A stretch of 64,000 nucleotides of DNA from Salinivirgaceae bacterium (GTDB lineage: Bacteria; Bacteroidota; Bacteroidia; Bacteroidales; SZUA-534): assembly GCA_017617355.1 (NCBI GenBank), contig JAFZWI010000088.1, forward strand, positions 1 to 64,000, given 5' to 3'. Shown in pieces: positions 43,890-52,425 of the stretch. Numbering within the stretch: the first letter of the stretch is position 1; each line of letters opens with the position of its first letter. Position numbers and translations under genes: made by a program. The notes under the pieces are model-generated. The model worked only from the letters and a program-made list of their open reading frames with translations. It did no database searches and was not told the DNA's origin.

Positions 43890-45122
43890 ATGAACCTCTC
43901 AGCCTTTGTAGCGCGGCGATACCTCTTTTCGAAGAAATCGCACAACATCATCAACATCATATCGGCCATTTCGCTGGTGGGTGTTATGGTGTGCACAATG
44001 GCTCTAATCATCGTCTTGTCGGTGTTCAATGGCTTCGACTCGCTCATCAAGTCGATGTTCAGCAACTTCGACCCCGACATAAAAATAACACCGGCGCAGG
44101 GCAAGGTCTTCGACCCGCAAACCGACACACTGAGACAGATAAGCCAGCTGAGCTATGTCGATTGCGTGTGCGAGACGCTTGAAGAGAACGTGCTTCTGGA
44201 GTACGACAAGCACATGCAGCCGGCCACACTGAAGGGCGTGTCGGAGCAGTACAGCCGCCTTACAGGCATCGACACCACAATTATTAGTGGCGAGTTTGTG
44301 CTCGACAACGGCCACCGGCAAATGGCTGTGCTGGGTGCCGGACTGGCCTATTATCTGTCTGTTAATGTGAATTTTATAAGTTCGATTCGCATCTATGTTC
44401 CCAAACGCAACGGGCGCATATCGATGAATCCGGAGCGCGCGTTCAGCAACTCGTACATTTTCCCGTCGGGAATATTCGCCATTCAGCAGGAAATAGATAA
44501 CCGCTACATGCTTGTACCTATCGACTTTGCCCGCAACCTGCTCGACTACTCGACACAGGTGAGCGCGCTTGAGTTGAAACTGAAGCCCGGCACCGACCGT
44601 GACCGCGCCCGCGACGAGATTTCGGCAATGGTTGGCGACGACTATGTTGTCCGCACGCAATACCAGCAGCACGAGATGCTCTACAAGGTGATGAAGTCGG
44701 AGAAGTTCGCTATATTTCTGATTCTCACATTCATACTGATTATTGGCAGTTTCAATATGATAGGCTCGCTTTCGATGCTGATAATCGACAAGAAGAACGA
44801 CATTGCAACACTGAACAGCCTCGGCTTCGACCGCAAAGGAATACAGCGCATTTTCATCTACGAAGGCTGGATAATAAGCATCGGCGGCGCCATTCTGGGG
44901 CTGCTGCTCGGCCTGCTGGTGTGCTGGCTGCAACAAACCTACGGTTTCCTCAAACTTGACTCAATGGGAACGTTTGTGGTCAGCAACTACCCCGTCAAAA
45001 TTATTTGGACCGACCTCCTGCTGGCGCTTGCAACCGTTGTGGTTATCGGCCTTGTGGCCTCGTGGTATCCCAACCGGCTGTTCACCAAGCGGTATCTTGA
45101 CGGAATGGATAATGCTGAGTAA
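43890..45122 (+). CDS. LolC/LolE-type ABC transporter permease
   Basis: A 410-residue permease with the MacB/FtsX layout: one N-terminal helix (SAISLVGVMVCTMALIIVLSV), a periplasmic domain of about 220 residues and three C-terminal helices (IFLILTFILIIGSFNMIGSL, ISIGGAILGLLLGLLVCWL, LLLALATVVVIGLVASW). The start FVARRYLFSKKSHNIIN is typical of lipoprotein-releasing LolC/E proteins, which hand outer-membrane lipoproteins to LolA. No ATPase gene (lolD) is adjacent. Expressed with rbfA. Confidence 0.92.
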   Translation: MNLSAFVARRYLFSKKSHNIINIISAISLVGVMVCTMALIIVLSVFNGFDSLIKSMFSNFDPDIKITPAQGKVFDPQTDTLRQISQLSYVDCVCETLEENVLLEYDKHMQPATLKGVSEQYSRLTGIDTTIISGEFVLDNGHRQMAVLGAGLAYYLSVNVNFISSIRIYVPKRNGRISMNPERAFSNSYIFPSGIFAIQQEIDNRYMLVPIDFARNLLDYSTQVSALELKLKPGTDRDRARDEISAMVGDDYVVRTQYQQHEMLYKVMKSEKFAIFLILTFILIIGSFNMIGSLSMLIIDKKNDIATLNSLGFDRKGIQRIFIYEGWIISIGGAILGLLLGLLVCWLQQTYGFLKLDSMGTFVVSNYPVKIIWTDLLLALATVVVIGLVASWYPNRLFTKRYLDGMDNAE

Positions 45123-45133
45123 TCTGAGGATTT

Positions 45134-45616
45134 TCACACCACCTCACACCTTCCCTCATCCGGGCACTCGTCGCGGAGCTCTGCCATTGTCTTTTTCAAA
45201 ACCGGATGCACAAACTTTGGCGCGACATCGCACATAGGTTGCAGCACGAAGTTGCGCAGATGCAGCAGCGGATGCGGAATCTTCAAATCTGGGAGGTCGA
45301 TTATCTGATTGTCGATGAACAGAATATCGATGTCAATGGTGCGCGGCTGGTAGCCGTTGCCGCTGCGGGTGCGGCCAAGCTCCGCCTCAATCAGCAGACA
45401 TTGTTCAAGAACGGCGTGAGGCTCAAGCTCCGTAGCCACCGCCACTATCTGATTCAGAAAAAGCTGTTCGGCCTCAAAACCCCACGGCTCTGTAGCATAC
45501 AGCCGCGATTTAAGCACGCATCGACCTATTCCGCTTTCAATCTGTTCGATAGCTTTCTTAAAAATTGCTTGCGTATTGCCAATGTTTCCGCCCAAACACA
45601 AATATGCCGTATTCAT
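45134..45616 (-). CDS. folK: Hydroxymethyldihydropterin pyrophosphokinase
   Basis: A 160-residue HPPK: AYLCLGGNIGNTQAIF at the start, FLNQIVAVATEL in the middle and PRTIDIDILFIDNQII with metal-binding Asp residues (about residues 95-110), then IPHPLLHLRNFVLQP. FolK transfers pyrophosphate from ATP to the pterin in folate synthesis. Convergent with the LolC/E gene (11 bp apart). One base separates it from the Rieske-like lipoprotein gene upstream on the same strand. Confidence 0.96.
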   Translation of the reverse strand: MNTAYLCLGGNIGNTQAIFKKAIEQIESGIGRCVLKSRLYATEPWGFEAEQLFLNQIVAVATELEPHAVLEQCLLIEAELGRTRSGNGYQPRTIDIDILFIDNQIIDLPDLKIPHPLLHLRNFVLQPMCDVAPKFVHPVLKKTMAELRDECPDEGRCEVV

Positions 45617-45617
45617 C

Positions 45618-46064
45618 TCAGTTTCTGATAATTAGAAATGGTGATGCAAATGATGTATGGTAGCTTTTGAGTGAGTGGCGCGCCTTGCCCGATGTAGGCA
45701 TCCCGCATTCGAGCAACTCATATTTTGAGCCGCAGACAGGGCAGACGGCGCCCATAATATTGGCATCGTCGGGGCGGACGGCGGCGGTGTCACTCAGCTC
45801 GTAGGTGCAAGTGCAGTCGTAAGCCTTATATTCGTTCTCGTCAACCCTGATGACAATGATTCCGTTGCCACAATACCCCTCATGCTCAACCACAGCGCGC
45901 CCGTAATTATCCTGCAAATCGATGTATTTGGCATTCAGCACATTGATGCGCACACGCACTTCGACATTCGGCACCACATCGTCGTCAATATTACGGCAGG
46001 CGCAGAAAACGAGCGCAACGGTGCAAATGATGCAAAAAGTGAGTAATTTTGTGGTTGGTTTCAT
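45618..46064 (-). CDS. Lipoprotein with degenerate Rieske-like domain
   Basis: A 148-residue protein from the ATG at 46064, which gives a clear lipoprotein signal (LLTFCIICTVALVFCAC, lipobox Cys about residue 21). The rest reads like a Rieske fold: GIIVIRVDENEYKAYDCTCTYE, then VCPVCGSKYELLECGMPTSG and a following ALKSY-like strand. In a true Rieske protein the sites are CxH and CxxH; here they are Cys-x-Cys and Cys-x-x-Cys, so all four ligand positions are Cys. It may bind a rubredoxin-like metal or a zinc. A TATCTTTG -7 element lies at 46092-46099 (minus), inside the divergent gene. Confidence 0.75.
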   Translation of the reverse strand: MKPTTKLLTFCIICTVALVFCACRNIDDDVVPNVEVRVRINVLNAKYIDLQDNYGRAVVEHEGYCGNGIIVIRVDENEYKAYDCTCTYELSDTAAVRPDDANIMGAVCPVCGSKYELLECGMPTSGKARHSLKSYHTSFASPFLIIRN

Positions 46065-46075
46065 ACGCACATTTT

Positions 46076-46429
46076 GTGAAAAAATCGATAGCAAAGATAT
46101 TATTTTTATTGCTGATGACAGCCCCAATGCCGCTGTCGGCGCAGCATTACAAATATTCGATTGATGTGAATCCGCCAAAAAAACACCACATCGACCTGAA
46201 ATATCAGGTTGAGACTATGAAAGCCGATGCCGAGGAGGCCAAGAAGCAGCGGATTATCAGGCGCGAGAACGAGAAGGCTTCGAGGCAGACGGTGCGTAAT
46301 ACTTATCGGATTCAGACTCACAAAGTTAAAAAGCGAATGATTGCCACCCGCCGCAAATCGGACGCCTACAACGGCGACGAAAGTGTTTGGCGGATAATGA
46401 TTAAAAAGGTTCAAAAATGGATAACTTAA
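46076..46429 (+). CDS. Small exported basic protein
   Basis: A 117-residue hypothetical protein from a GTG at 46076, chosen since it gives a proper signal peptide (KKSIAKILFLLLMTAPMPLSAQ, shown in part as ILFLLLMTAPMPLSAQ); a longer frame from 46049 would spoil it. The mature part is highly basic and helical (KADAEEAKKQRIIRRENEKA). TAATTTTG at 46044-46051 may be its -7. No family recognised. It overlaps the next gene by 13 bp. Confidence 0.6.
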   Translation: MKKSIAKILFLLLMTAPMPLSAQHYKYSIDVNPPKKHHIDLKYQVETMKADAEEAKKQRIIRRENEKASRQTVRNTYRIQTHKVKKRMIATRRKSDAYNGDESVWRIMIKKVQKWIT

Positions 46430-46758
46430 TCGATATTCTGAAAGATTTTTGGGTGTTGCTGGTGCCGATTATCATCGGTGCTGTGTCGTCGTTTTTGCAG
46501 AAAGACAGGAAACAAGCCGCAGCAAGTGCCGTTGGCAACCGCCAACCCGAACCAAACTACGGCTACAATGCTGAGCATGAAACACAACCTGTGCACAAAA
46601 AGAAGAAACAGAGCCAAGACTCAGCATTCGAATACAACGAGGGCGAAAAAGCTGTTTTTGTTGAGGAGAAGCCGCAAAACAACGAGCCAGCTGACACTGA
46701 GCCTTTCGACCTGCGCAACGCTGTTATCAGCTCAGTGATATTGGAGCGGAAATACTGA
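46417..46758 (+). CDS. Small single-helix hypothetical protein
   Basis: A 113-residue protein with one N-terminal membrane helix (FWVLLVPIIIGAVSSFL, about residues 12-28) and a polar cytoplasmic tail rich in Lys, Gln and Glu, ending with NAVISSVILERKY. No family recognised beyond short Bacteroidota hypothetical membrane proteins. Coupled to the exported basic protein by a 13-bp overlap and convergent with djlA, one base from its stop. Confidence 0.65.
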   Translation: MDNLIDILKDFWVLLVPIIIGAVSSFLQKDRKQAAASAVGNRQPEPNYGYNAEHETQPVHKKKKQSQDSAFEYNEGEKAVFVEEKPQNNEPADTEPFDLRNAVISSVILERKY

Positions 46759-47493
46759 TTAGTTCAGTCCGCGCTCTTTTTTGATAGCCTCGTAAGCCTC
46801 TTGTATCTTCTGGAACTTCTCTTTGGCGGCAGCCTGCACATCGGCGCCAAGGTAGGCCACCTTGTCGGGATGATTCTCAACAGCCTTGCGGCGGTAAGCG
46901 GCTTTCACCTCATTGTCGGATGCTGAAGGCTCAACACCGAGTATCTGGTAGGCGTTGAAGGAGTTCCTCACAAACATCGAACGTATTGACGAGAAATCGG
47001 CCTGGTTGATTCCCATAATCCGCGATATGCGCTCAATCTCATCAATCTCAGCTTTATGGACAAAATTATCGGAATTGGCTATACCAAACAGATAATGAAG
47101 CATTTGCAGCCTACTAGCGTGGTTCAGCATTTTGCCCACCTGGCTGGCCACAGGGTCAATATTGAATTGCTGCCGCAAAACATCGTTCAGCATTTTGAAT
47201 CCGTCGTTACCAACCTCGTCGCCAAACTGACGGATAAAAAACTGACGGACATACTCTTTCTCGCTTTCGAGCACCTTGCGGTCAGCTTTTATTATGGCCG
47301 CCGACAACACCACCAGCGACACCATAAAGTCGCCGCGCATTGTCTGATTCTCGTTGTTTGTTGGCCTGGCATCCGCATTGAAAGCATCTGTCAGATTATC
47401 GAGAGCGGCGCCAAGCAGGTATCCCAGCACTCCACCCAGCGGGCCTCCAACAGCCCAGCCAAGTCCGCCGCCTATCAGTTTTCCAAATCTCAT
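46759..47493 (-). CDS. djlA: DjlA-like TerB/DnaJ co-chaperone
   Basis: A 244-residue protein: a glycine-rich hydrophobic N-terminus (KLIGGGLGWAVGGPLGGVLG), a TerB-type helical domain (about residues 50-165) and a C-terminal J domain with the HPD motif in ENHPDKVAYLG (about residue 217). J proteins stimulate the ATPase of DnaK; DjlA is inner-membrane-attached. It is the last gene of the nusB-coaE cluster, 11 bp after coaE. Confidence 0.92.
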   Translation of the reverse strand: MRFGKLIGGGLGWAVGGPLGGVLGYLLGAALDNLTDAFNADARPTNNENQTMRGDFMVSLVVLSAAIIKADRKVLESEKEYVRQFFIRQFGDEVGNDGFKMLNDVLRQQFNIDPVASQVGKMLNHASRLQMLHYLFGIANSDNFVHKAEIDEIERISRIMGINQADFSSIRSMFVRNSFNAYQILGVEPSASDNEVKAAYRRKAVENHPDKVAYLGADVQAAAKEKFQKIQEAYEAIKKERGLN

Positions 47494-47504
47494 ATCAGAT
47501 TGAT

Positions 47505-48089
47505 TTATTGTTTGTTATGTAACATTGACACTACTTTGTCTATCTGTGTTGCAATATTATTCATTTCGTCGTTAACAATCACAAAATCGGCAAATTTTCG
47601 ACGCTCCTCGTCGGTTGTCTGCGCCGATATGCGCTGCCGCACCTGCTCTTCGGTAAGCCCGTCGCGCTGCATCACGCGGCTGATACGCAGACCGATAGGC
47701 GCCTCAACAACAATTATTTTGTCGCAGAAACGATAGAATCCGCTCTCAACCAGAATAGCCGACTCAATAAGCACCGCATCTGCCTGACGCATTTTTCGCC
47801 ATTCTTCAAAATCTTCATACACAATGGGATGCACCAGATTGTTTACCCATTGCAAATCAGCTTCATTGGAGAAGATTTTTTCGGCAAGCATTTTCCGATT
47901 GACACAGCCGTCGGTGTATATCCCGCTGCCGAAACGCTGCCGCAGACTCTCCTCAATACGATAGTCGGTGTCCATGATTATTTTGGAACGGATATCGCAG
48001 TTGTAGCACGGAATGTCAAGCTCAGCAAACTGCCGCGCCACATAGCTTTTGCCGCTACCTATACCGCCGGTTAAGCCAATTGTAATCAT
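47505..48089 (-). CDS. coaE: Dephospho-CoA kinase
   Basis: A 194-residue P-loop kinase: GLTGGIGSGKSYVARQF (Walker A, residues 5-21), VVEAPIGLRISRVMQRDG and a C-terminal NDEMNNIATQIDKV. CoaE performs the last step of coenzyme A synthesis. Overlaps the ybbR-like stop by four bases. Confidence 0.96.
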   Translation of the reverse strand: MITIGLTGGIGSGKSYVARQFAELDIPCYNCDIRSKIIMDTDYRIEESLRQRFGSGIYTDGCVNRKMLAEKIFSNEADLQWVNNLVHPIVYEDFEEWRKMRQADAVLIESAILVESGFYRFCDKIIVVEAPIGLRISRVMQRDGLTEEQVRQRISAQTTDEERRKFADFVIVNDEMNNIATQIDKVVSMLHNKQ

Positions 48090-49078
48090 TTGGTTTCCAA
48101 CACAAAGTTGACAATCTCAGGGCTCATTACCACATTGCGGACGTTGGCCGGCTGCCGCGCAATAGTCACGGGCACCTGAAGTCCTATCTGCTTCATTGCG
48201 TCGCGCACATCAACTTCGGCCTTGAAATCGTCGTGGTTTATGTGCGAATAGTCTTTTATTGACACCCAGAATTTCAGGTCAACAACGCCTGGCATCAGCT
48301 TCACTCGCAAGCTGTCGGGCTTGTTCACCACGTCAATCGGAATGCTGATACTCTCCTCGGTGTATTTCGACACTGGCACACTGACATCGACCTTGCGCAC
48401 ACGCAGCGCCACACCGTCAACAGGCGCCAGCTCAACATTCTTATGCAAGCTGCGGCGAACCTTGCGAGCGCTTATCGGTTTGGTATGGATAACCTCCAAA
48501 GTGTCGAGGATAATATCGGGACCATTGACGGTTATCTCGCTGGGTGTCACTGTTATATCGCCGTCAATCATACATTGGTGGTCGAATGTCAAATCGAGCA
48601 AGGGCACCACCGGCAGGCGCTTCTCGCTGTAGTTCGACAGCACAAAATGAATGGTGTCGGGCTGAATGACATTGAGTACGATGTTGGCCGGCAGCTGTGA
48701 TTTTATCTCCTCGGCCAGCGATGATGTGGCAAGGCTGAAATCGATTGTCGACTCCTTCGACAGAATATGATTGAGACGGCTTAGGTTGATGACAATAGGC
48801 TCGGGCGATTTGCCCATTTTGTAGCGCAGAATATCCCAACCGCGGCCCTGCACGGTGAGTTCGAAGTTGTCGGGTAAGCCGTTCACCACAATCTTCTGCA
48901 CCGGCATGTTGATGAACGTCACGGGGTAGAGCAGCCGGTCGTTGGTCTCATCGCCCAGCTTGTTGAAGAACCACATGAGAGAGGCAAGCACCACAAACGC
49001 CAAGTAGAGCAGCATCTGCTTGTCGAAGCGCAGCTTCTTTCTGATTCCGGGGACAATATTGAAGTTCGACTGTTTCAA
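48086..49078 (-). CDS. YbbR-like domain protein
   Basis: A 330-residue protein with one N-terminal membrane helix (LLYLAFVVLASLMWFFNKLG, about residues 23-42) and about three YbbR-type beta domains outside the membrane (NMPVQKIVVNGLPDNFELTVQG; SEKRLPVVPLLDLTF; SISIPIDVVNKPDSL). YbbR (CdaR) regulates the CdaA diadenylate cyclase in Firmicutes; in Bacteroidota the link is less certain. Located between yajC and coaE as in many Bacteroidales. Confidence 0.9.
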   Translation of the reverse strand: MKQSNFNIVPGIRKKLRFDKQMLLYLAFVVLASLMWFFNKLGDETNDRLLYPVTFINMPVQKIVVNGLPDNFELTVQGRGWDILRYKMGKSPEPIVINLSRLNHILSKESTIDFSLATSSLAEEIKSQLPANIVLNVIQPDTIHFVLSNYSEKRLPVVPLLDLTFDHQCMIDGDITVTPSEITVNGPDIILDTLEVIHTKPISARKVRRSLHKNVELAPVDGVALRVRKVDVSVPVSKYTEESISIPIDVVNKPDSLRVKLMPGVVDLKFWVSIKDYSHINHDDFKAEVDVRDAMKQIGLQVPVTIARQPANVRNVVMSPEIVNFVLETK

Positions 49079-49173
49079 TGTTCGATGTTTTGGATTGAAA
49101 AAGCCCGCAATTTTGGCCGAAACGGATTACGGAACAATATATTGCGGGCTTGAATCGACGCCTTGGCGCAAGG

Positions 49174-49497
49174 CTATTTTGCCTGAGCGGCTGCCACGTC
49201 GCTGTTGTCTTTAACCAAACCGGCCTTGTCAACTTTGATAAGAACACCGTTGGCCACGTCGAGCAGCACGGTTGTCTCTTTAACCTCGGCAATTACTCCG
49301 TAGATGCCACCAACAGTCAGCACCTTGTCGCCTTTTTTCAAGGCTTTGCGGAACTCATTCACTTCCTTCTGCTTCTTCTGCTGCGGACGAATCATGAAGA
49401 AATAGAAAATTGCGATAATGGCAACCAGCATTATAAGCGAGCTGGCACCGCCTCCGGCACCTTGTGCCGCCTGTAGAAAAATGCTTAAAAAGTTCAT
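49174..49497 (-). CDS. yajC: Preprotein translocase accessory subunit YajC
   Basis: A 107-residue YajC: one membrane helix (LIMLVAIIAIFYFFMIRPQQ) followed by KKGDKVLTVGGIYGVIAEV and a basic tail. It belongs to the SecDF-YajC complex that helps SecYEG export. Lies between the DUF1573 lipoprotein and ybbR-like genes, in the same direction. Confidence 0.95.
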   Translation of the reverse strand: MNFLSIFLQAAQGAGGGASSLIMLVAIIAIFYFFMIRPQQKKQKEVNEFRKALKKGDKVLTVGGIYGVIAEVKETTVLLDVANGVLIKVDKAGLVKDNSDVAAAQAK

Positions 49498-49509
49498 AAT
49501 GTATAAATT

Positions 49510-49935
49510 TTATTTTGCTTCAATATTAGTTAAAATCTTTAGAGTAACGGGGTCGCTGCCGCAATTTGTCCAAACGCTTATTTTTTTCATCTGGCGGCCC
49601 TCGCGTCCGTAGCTGTCAAAAATGACCTCGACAATGCCCTCGGCTCCCGGCGCCACCGGCTCAAGCGAGTATTTCGACGCGGTGCAGCCGCAACTTGTTG
49701 TGACATCTGTTATTACAAGCTGTCCGCTGCCAATGTTGCGGAATTTGAACGTATGCGACACTTTTTCGCCTTGCGCTATAGTCCCGAAATCGTAGAAGTT
49801 CTCGTCGAAATTGATTTGCGGTGTCCCTTTGACGGCCGATTGTTCCTGTTTCCGTCCCGTACAGCCTGCCATGGCCGCCGCACACAATGCCAGAACAAGA
49901 AAAAAGGAGCCGATTCGCAACGCTTTTTTCATCAC
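49510..49935 (-). CDS. DUF1573 lipoprotein
   Basis: A 141-residue lipoprotein (signal with lipobox AAMAGC, about residues 20-25) carrying one Ig-like DUF1573 domain with the family features FYDFGTIAQGEKVSHTFKF, NIGSGQLVITDVTTSCGCT and VAPGAEGIVEVIFD. The paired Cys in the SCGC motif is typical. Function unknown; often next to nusB. Overlaps the nusB stop by four bases. Confidence 0.93.
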   Translation of the reverse strand: MMKKALRIGSFFLVLALCAAAMAGCTGRKQEQSAVKGTPQINFDENFYDFGTIAQGEKVSHTFKFRNIGSGQLVITDVTTSCGCTASKYSLEPVAPGAEGIVEVIFDSYGREGRQMKKISVWTNCGSDPVTLKILTNIEAK

Positions 49936-50876
49936 TCTTCAATAAGTCCGCGTCCTGTTTTCTTAATTTTTCCTTCAGCCTTCAGCTGGTTGACAATCTT
50001 GTCCAAGATGCCGTTGACAAAGGCGTTGCTGCGCTCAGTGCTGTAGAAGCGGGCTAGGTCGATATACTCGTTCATGCTCACTTTAATCGGTATGTTCTCA
50101 AACGATGTAACCTCAACCAGCGCCATTTCGATTATCAGAAGGTCCATTTGTGCCAGACGCTCCAAGTCCCAGTTTTTGATGTGTGAGCGCACAAGAGCCT
50201 CGTTTTCGGCATGCCGCAGAATGGTCTTGCAGAACAAATCGGTTGTAAAGCGACGGTCGTCGTCATTTTTGTAGAGCTTCATCAGCGACACCTTCTCGGC
50301 ATCGGCTTTGAGCCTCTCAATGGTTTTGATGTTCATGCTCAGCACAAACTCAGTATCGTCGTTCCAGTAAATGGAGTTTTCCTCAAGCACCTGATAGAGC
50401 ATGTCATCATCAACCATATACTCGTTGAAGAAGTTCATAACAAACTTGCGGTCAGAGTCGTACGACGGTTCCTCGTCCATATATTTCTTGTAGCTGTCGG
50501 AGCCGACCATTGTGGTGTAGATGTGCTTGATAAGCTCAGGCACGCTGTTCCAGTTCAGGTGATTGCTGTCAGCATAAACCGATAAACTTTCGGTTTGCTC
50601 CAACTGCTTGATAATCTTGTTATCGATGAATTTGGTGTTTGGGTTGAGGTCGTCGGCCGTGGCCCTCAGTTTGGCCTTGCGCAGGTCAATCTGCTCTTGC
50701 GCGTAACGGTTGACATCTATCAGCAGCAAAAAGAAAAGATGATAAAGGTCGTACGATTTCTCGATGCTTTTTTCCAGTTCCTTTTCGTACCTCGACAAGT
50801 CGTCGCTGTTGTTGCCGTTGAAATACGCGTAGAGAAGCTGAAGAACTTTTACTCTTATTAATCGTCTGCTAATCAT
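49932..50876 (-). CDS. nusB: Transcription antitermination factor NusB
   Basis: A 314-residue NusB, the long form usual in Bacteroidota: the N-terminus SRRLIRVKVLQLLYAYF, then about 170 residues of extra helical sequence, then the core NusB part (NEALVRSHIKNWDLERLAQMD, LLIIEMALVEV, SMNEYIDLARFYS, VNGILDKIVNQL). It acts in rRNA transcription antitermination with NusE. First gene of a six-gene series; a TATCTTTG -7 element lies at 50913-50920 (minus). Confidence 0.95.
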   Translation of the reverse strand: MISRRLIRVKVLQLLYAYFNGNNSDDLSRYEKELEKSIEKSYDLYHLFFLLLIDVNRYAQEQIDLRKAKLRATADDLNPNTKFIDNKIIKQLEQTESLSVYADSNHLNWNSVPELIKHIYTTMVGSDSYKKYMDEEPSYDSDRKFVMNFFNEYMVDDDMLYQVLEENSIYWNDDTEFVLSMNIKTIERLKADAEKVSLMKLYKNDDDRRFTTDLFCKTILRHAENEALVRSHIKNWDLERLAQMDLLIIEMALVEVTSFENIPIKVSMNEYIDLARFYSTERSNAFVNGILDKIVNQLKAEGKIKKTGRGLIEE

Positions 50877-50912
50877 TTGAAAGAGCCTTAAATGTTATCC
50901 AAAATTTTGCTG

Positions 50913-50920
50913 CAAAGATA
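50913..50920 (-). promoter_or_regulatory. -7 element of the nusB operon
   Basis: Minus-strand TATCTTTG followed by CAG, about 37 bases upstream of the nusB ATG. The -33 region at 19-base spacing is not a good match. Confidence 0.5.
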
Positions 50921-51016
50921 AAGGCTTTTTTGAGTGGTAAATGGAGGAAGGGGAAATTTTTGTAGAAGTTATGGTGATGAATTTCCAATTAATATGTTTA
51001 ATCCCGATTCCTTTGA

Positions 51017-51024
51017 TATATTTG
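51017..51024 (+). promoter_or_regulatory. -7 element for the gene at 51051
   Basis: TATATTTG, an exact TAnnTTTG match, 26 bases before the ATG. A possible upstream element (TTTA at 50997) has non-ideal spacing. Confidence 0.5.
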
Positions 51025-51050
51025 TGCATCACTTTACAAACTAAATATTT

Positions 51051-51500
51051 ATGAATAAGATTTTCAAACCATTGATTGTTTGTGTATTATGCACAGCAAC
51101 CTTTCCATGCTTCGCGCAATGCGCCAATGCCGTTAACTGCAATTCCGCAACACTTTATCTGGCAGTCGCCGCTTTGGTTATTTCCATTTCGGCCTTGCTG
51201 CTTGCCATTCGCAATTATCGCATTAGCAAAAAGAACATGATTAACTCAACCGAGGATTTCCAACTTATGCTCGATAGCACAAAAAGCACTATCGATAAGG
51301 ATATCAAGAACTTGAGCCGTGAACTTAAACGCTTGAGCAAATCGGCAGGCATCCAGAGCGAAGCTGCCAAACCGGAGAAAGAAACTGATGACGAGAAGGT
51401 TGAGATGCCGTCGCGCGCCAACGCCAACCGCCGCCGCACTAACTACCACCGCCGTCCGAATAACGGCAACGCACAAGCCGATAACACCGCTGCGGAATAA
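51051..51500 (+). CDS. Hypothetical envelope protein with coiled coil
   Basis: A 149-residue protein with an N-terminal signal-type segment (FKPLIVCVLCTATFPCFAQ), a second membrane helix (LYLAVAALVISISALLLAI, about residues 36-54), a coiled-coil-like stretch (STKSTIDKDIKNLSRELKRL) and an Arg/Asn-rich disordered tail (NANRRRTNYHRRPNN). No family recognised. It precedes the LD-carboxypeptidase gene by 12 bp, so cell-wall context is possible. Confidence 0.65.
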   Translation: MNKIFKPLIVCVLCTATFPCFAQCANAVNCNSATLYLAVAALVISISALLLAIRNYRISKKNMINSTEDFQLMLDSTKSTIDKDIKNLSRELKRLSKSAGIQSEAAKPEKETDDEKVEMPSRANANRRRTNYHRRPNNGNAQADNTAAE

Positions 51501-51512
51501 TCTGCTTGCCAG

Positions 51513-52400
51513 ATGATTGTACCGGCAAAAATAAAACAGGGCGATAAGATAGGCATTGTGGCTCCGGCCCGGTTCATCAAGCCCGAGCAATACGAACCTA
51601 TATGTCAGTTTATTGAAAAACAAGGGTTTGTTCCCGTTTTAGGCGACACCACACACCTTGAACACAATATTTTTGCCGGCACTGACACCGCCCGCGCCAC
51701 CGATTTGCAGCAGATGATTGACAACCCTGAGATAAGGGCAATCCTTTGTGTACGAGGTGGCTATGGCTGTATTCGCATGGTTGGCGGTGTAAACTTCAGA
51801 CCATTACGCCGTCGCCCCAAGTGGATAGCAGGCTTCAGCGACATCACAGTGCTGCACTCAGCCTTGTCGGCCATTGGCGTGGCAAGCATCCACGGCCAGA
51901 TGCCGGTCAACTTCACAAGAGACAACACAAGCGCCAGCGAGCTTTTCGAGGTAATGCAAGGCCGACTGCCGCAATATGTTTTTTCGGGCAACGGCAACCG
52001 CCAGGGTACAGCCAAAGCCGATGTTATAGGGGGAAACCTTGCCGTCTTGTGCTCCATTATCGGCACTCAGTATCAGACCGACTGGTCGGGTAAGATTCTG
52101 TTTATCGAAGATGTGAGCGAACCGCTCTACCGCATCGACCGCATGATGCAACAACTGCGGCACGCCAACCTTCTGAAAGATTTGGCCGGCCTGGTTGTCG
52201 GTTACTTTACCGATGCCGAAGACAGTACCCCGTCGTTCGGAATGACAGTAAACGATATAGTTATGGACGCTGTTGCCGGCTACGATTATCCGGTGGCATT
52301 CGGTTTCCCGGCAGGTCACCAGCAGCCTAACAGTCCACTTATCTTCGGCCGAAAAGCCTGTCTAACAGTCAATAGCAGCGACGCTACGCTAAACTATTGA
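51513..52400 (+). CDS. LD-carboxypeptidase (S66 family)
   Basis: A 295-residue S66 peptidase: IGIVAPARFIKPEQYEP at the start, VRGGYGCIRM and IAGFSDITVLHSAL with the nucleophile Ser, GGNLAVLCSIIGT and LFIEDVSEPLYRIDRMM with the catalytic Glu, and the C-terminal FGFPAGHQQPNSPL with the catalytic His. LdcA enzymes trim the terminal D-alanine of murein tetrapeptides in recycling. No signal peptide, so cytoplasmic. The MccF branch cannot be excluded. Confidence 0.92.
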   Translation: MIVPAKIKQGDKIGIVAPARFIKPEQYEPICQFIEKQGFVPVLGDTTHLEHNIFAGTDTARATDLQQMIDNPEIRAILCVRGGYGCIRMVGGVNFRPLRRRPKWIAGFSDITVLHSALSAIGVASIHGQMPVNFTRDNTSASELFEVMQGRLPQYVFSGNGNRQGTAKADVIGGNLAVLCSIIGTQYQTDWSGKILFIEDVSEPLYRIDRMMQQLRHANLLKDLAGLVVGYFTDAEDSTPSFGMTVNDIVMDAVAGYDYPVAFGFPAGHQQPNSPLIFGRKACLTVNSSDATLNY

Positions 52401-52425
52401 AAATAAAACCCTTTATCAGGTATTC

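Noticed and set aside
44004..44936. 310-residue frame opposite the LolC/E-type permease gene
   Set aside because: Rich in His/Val/Gln in the pattern of an antisense frame; the plus strand has a clear permease.
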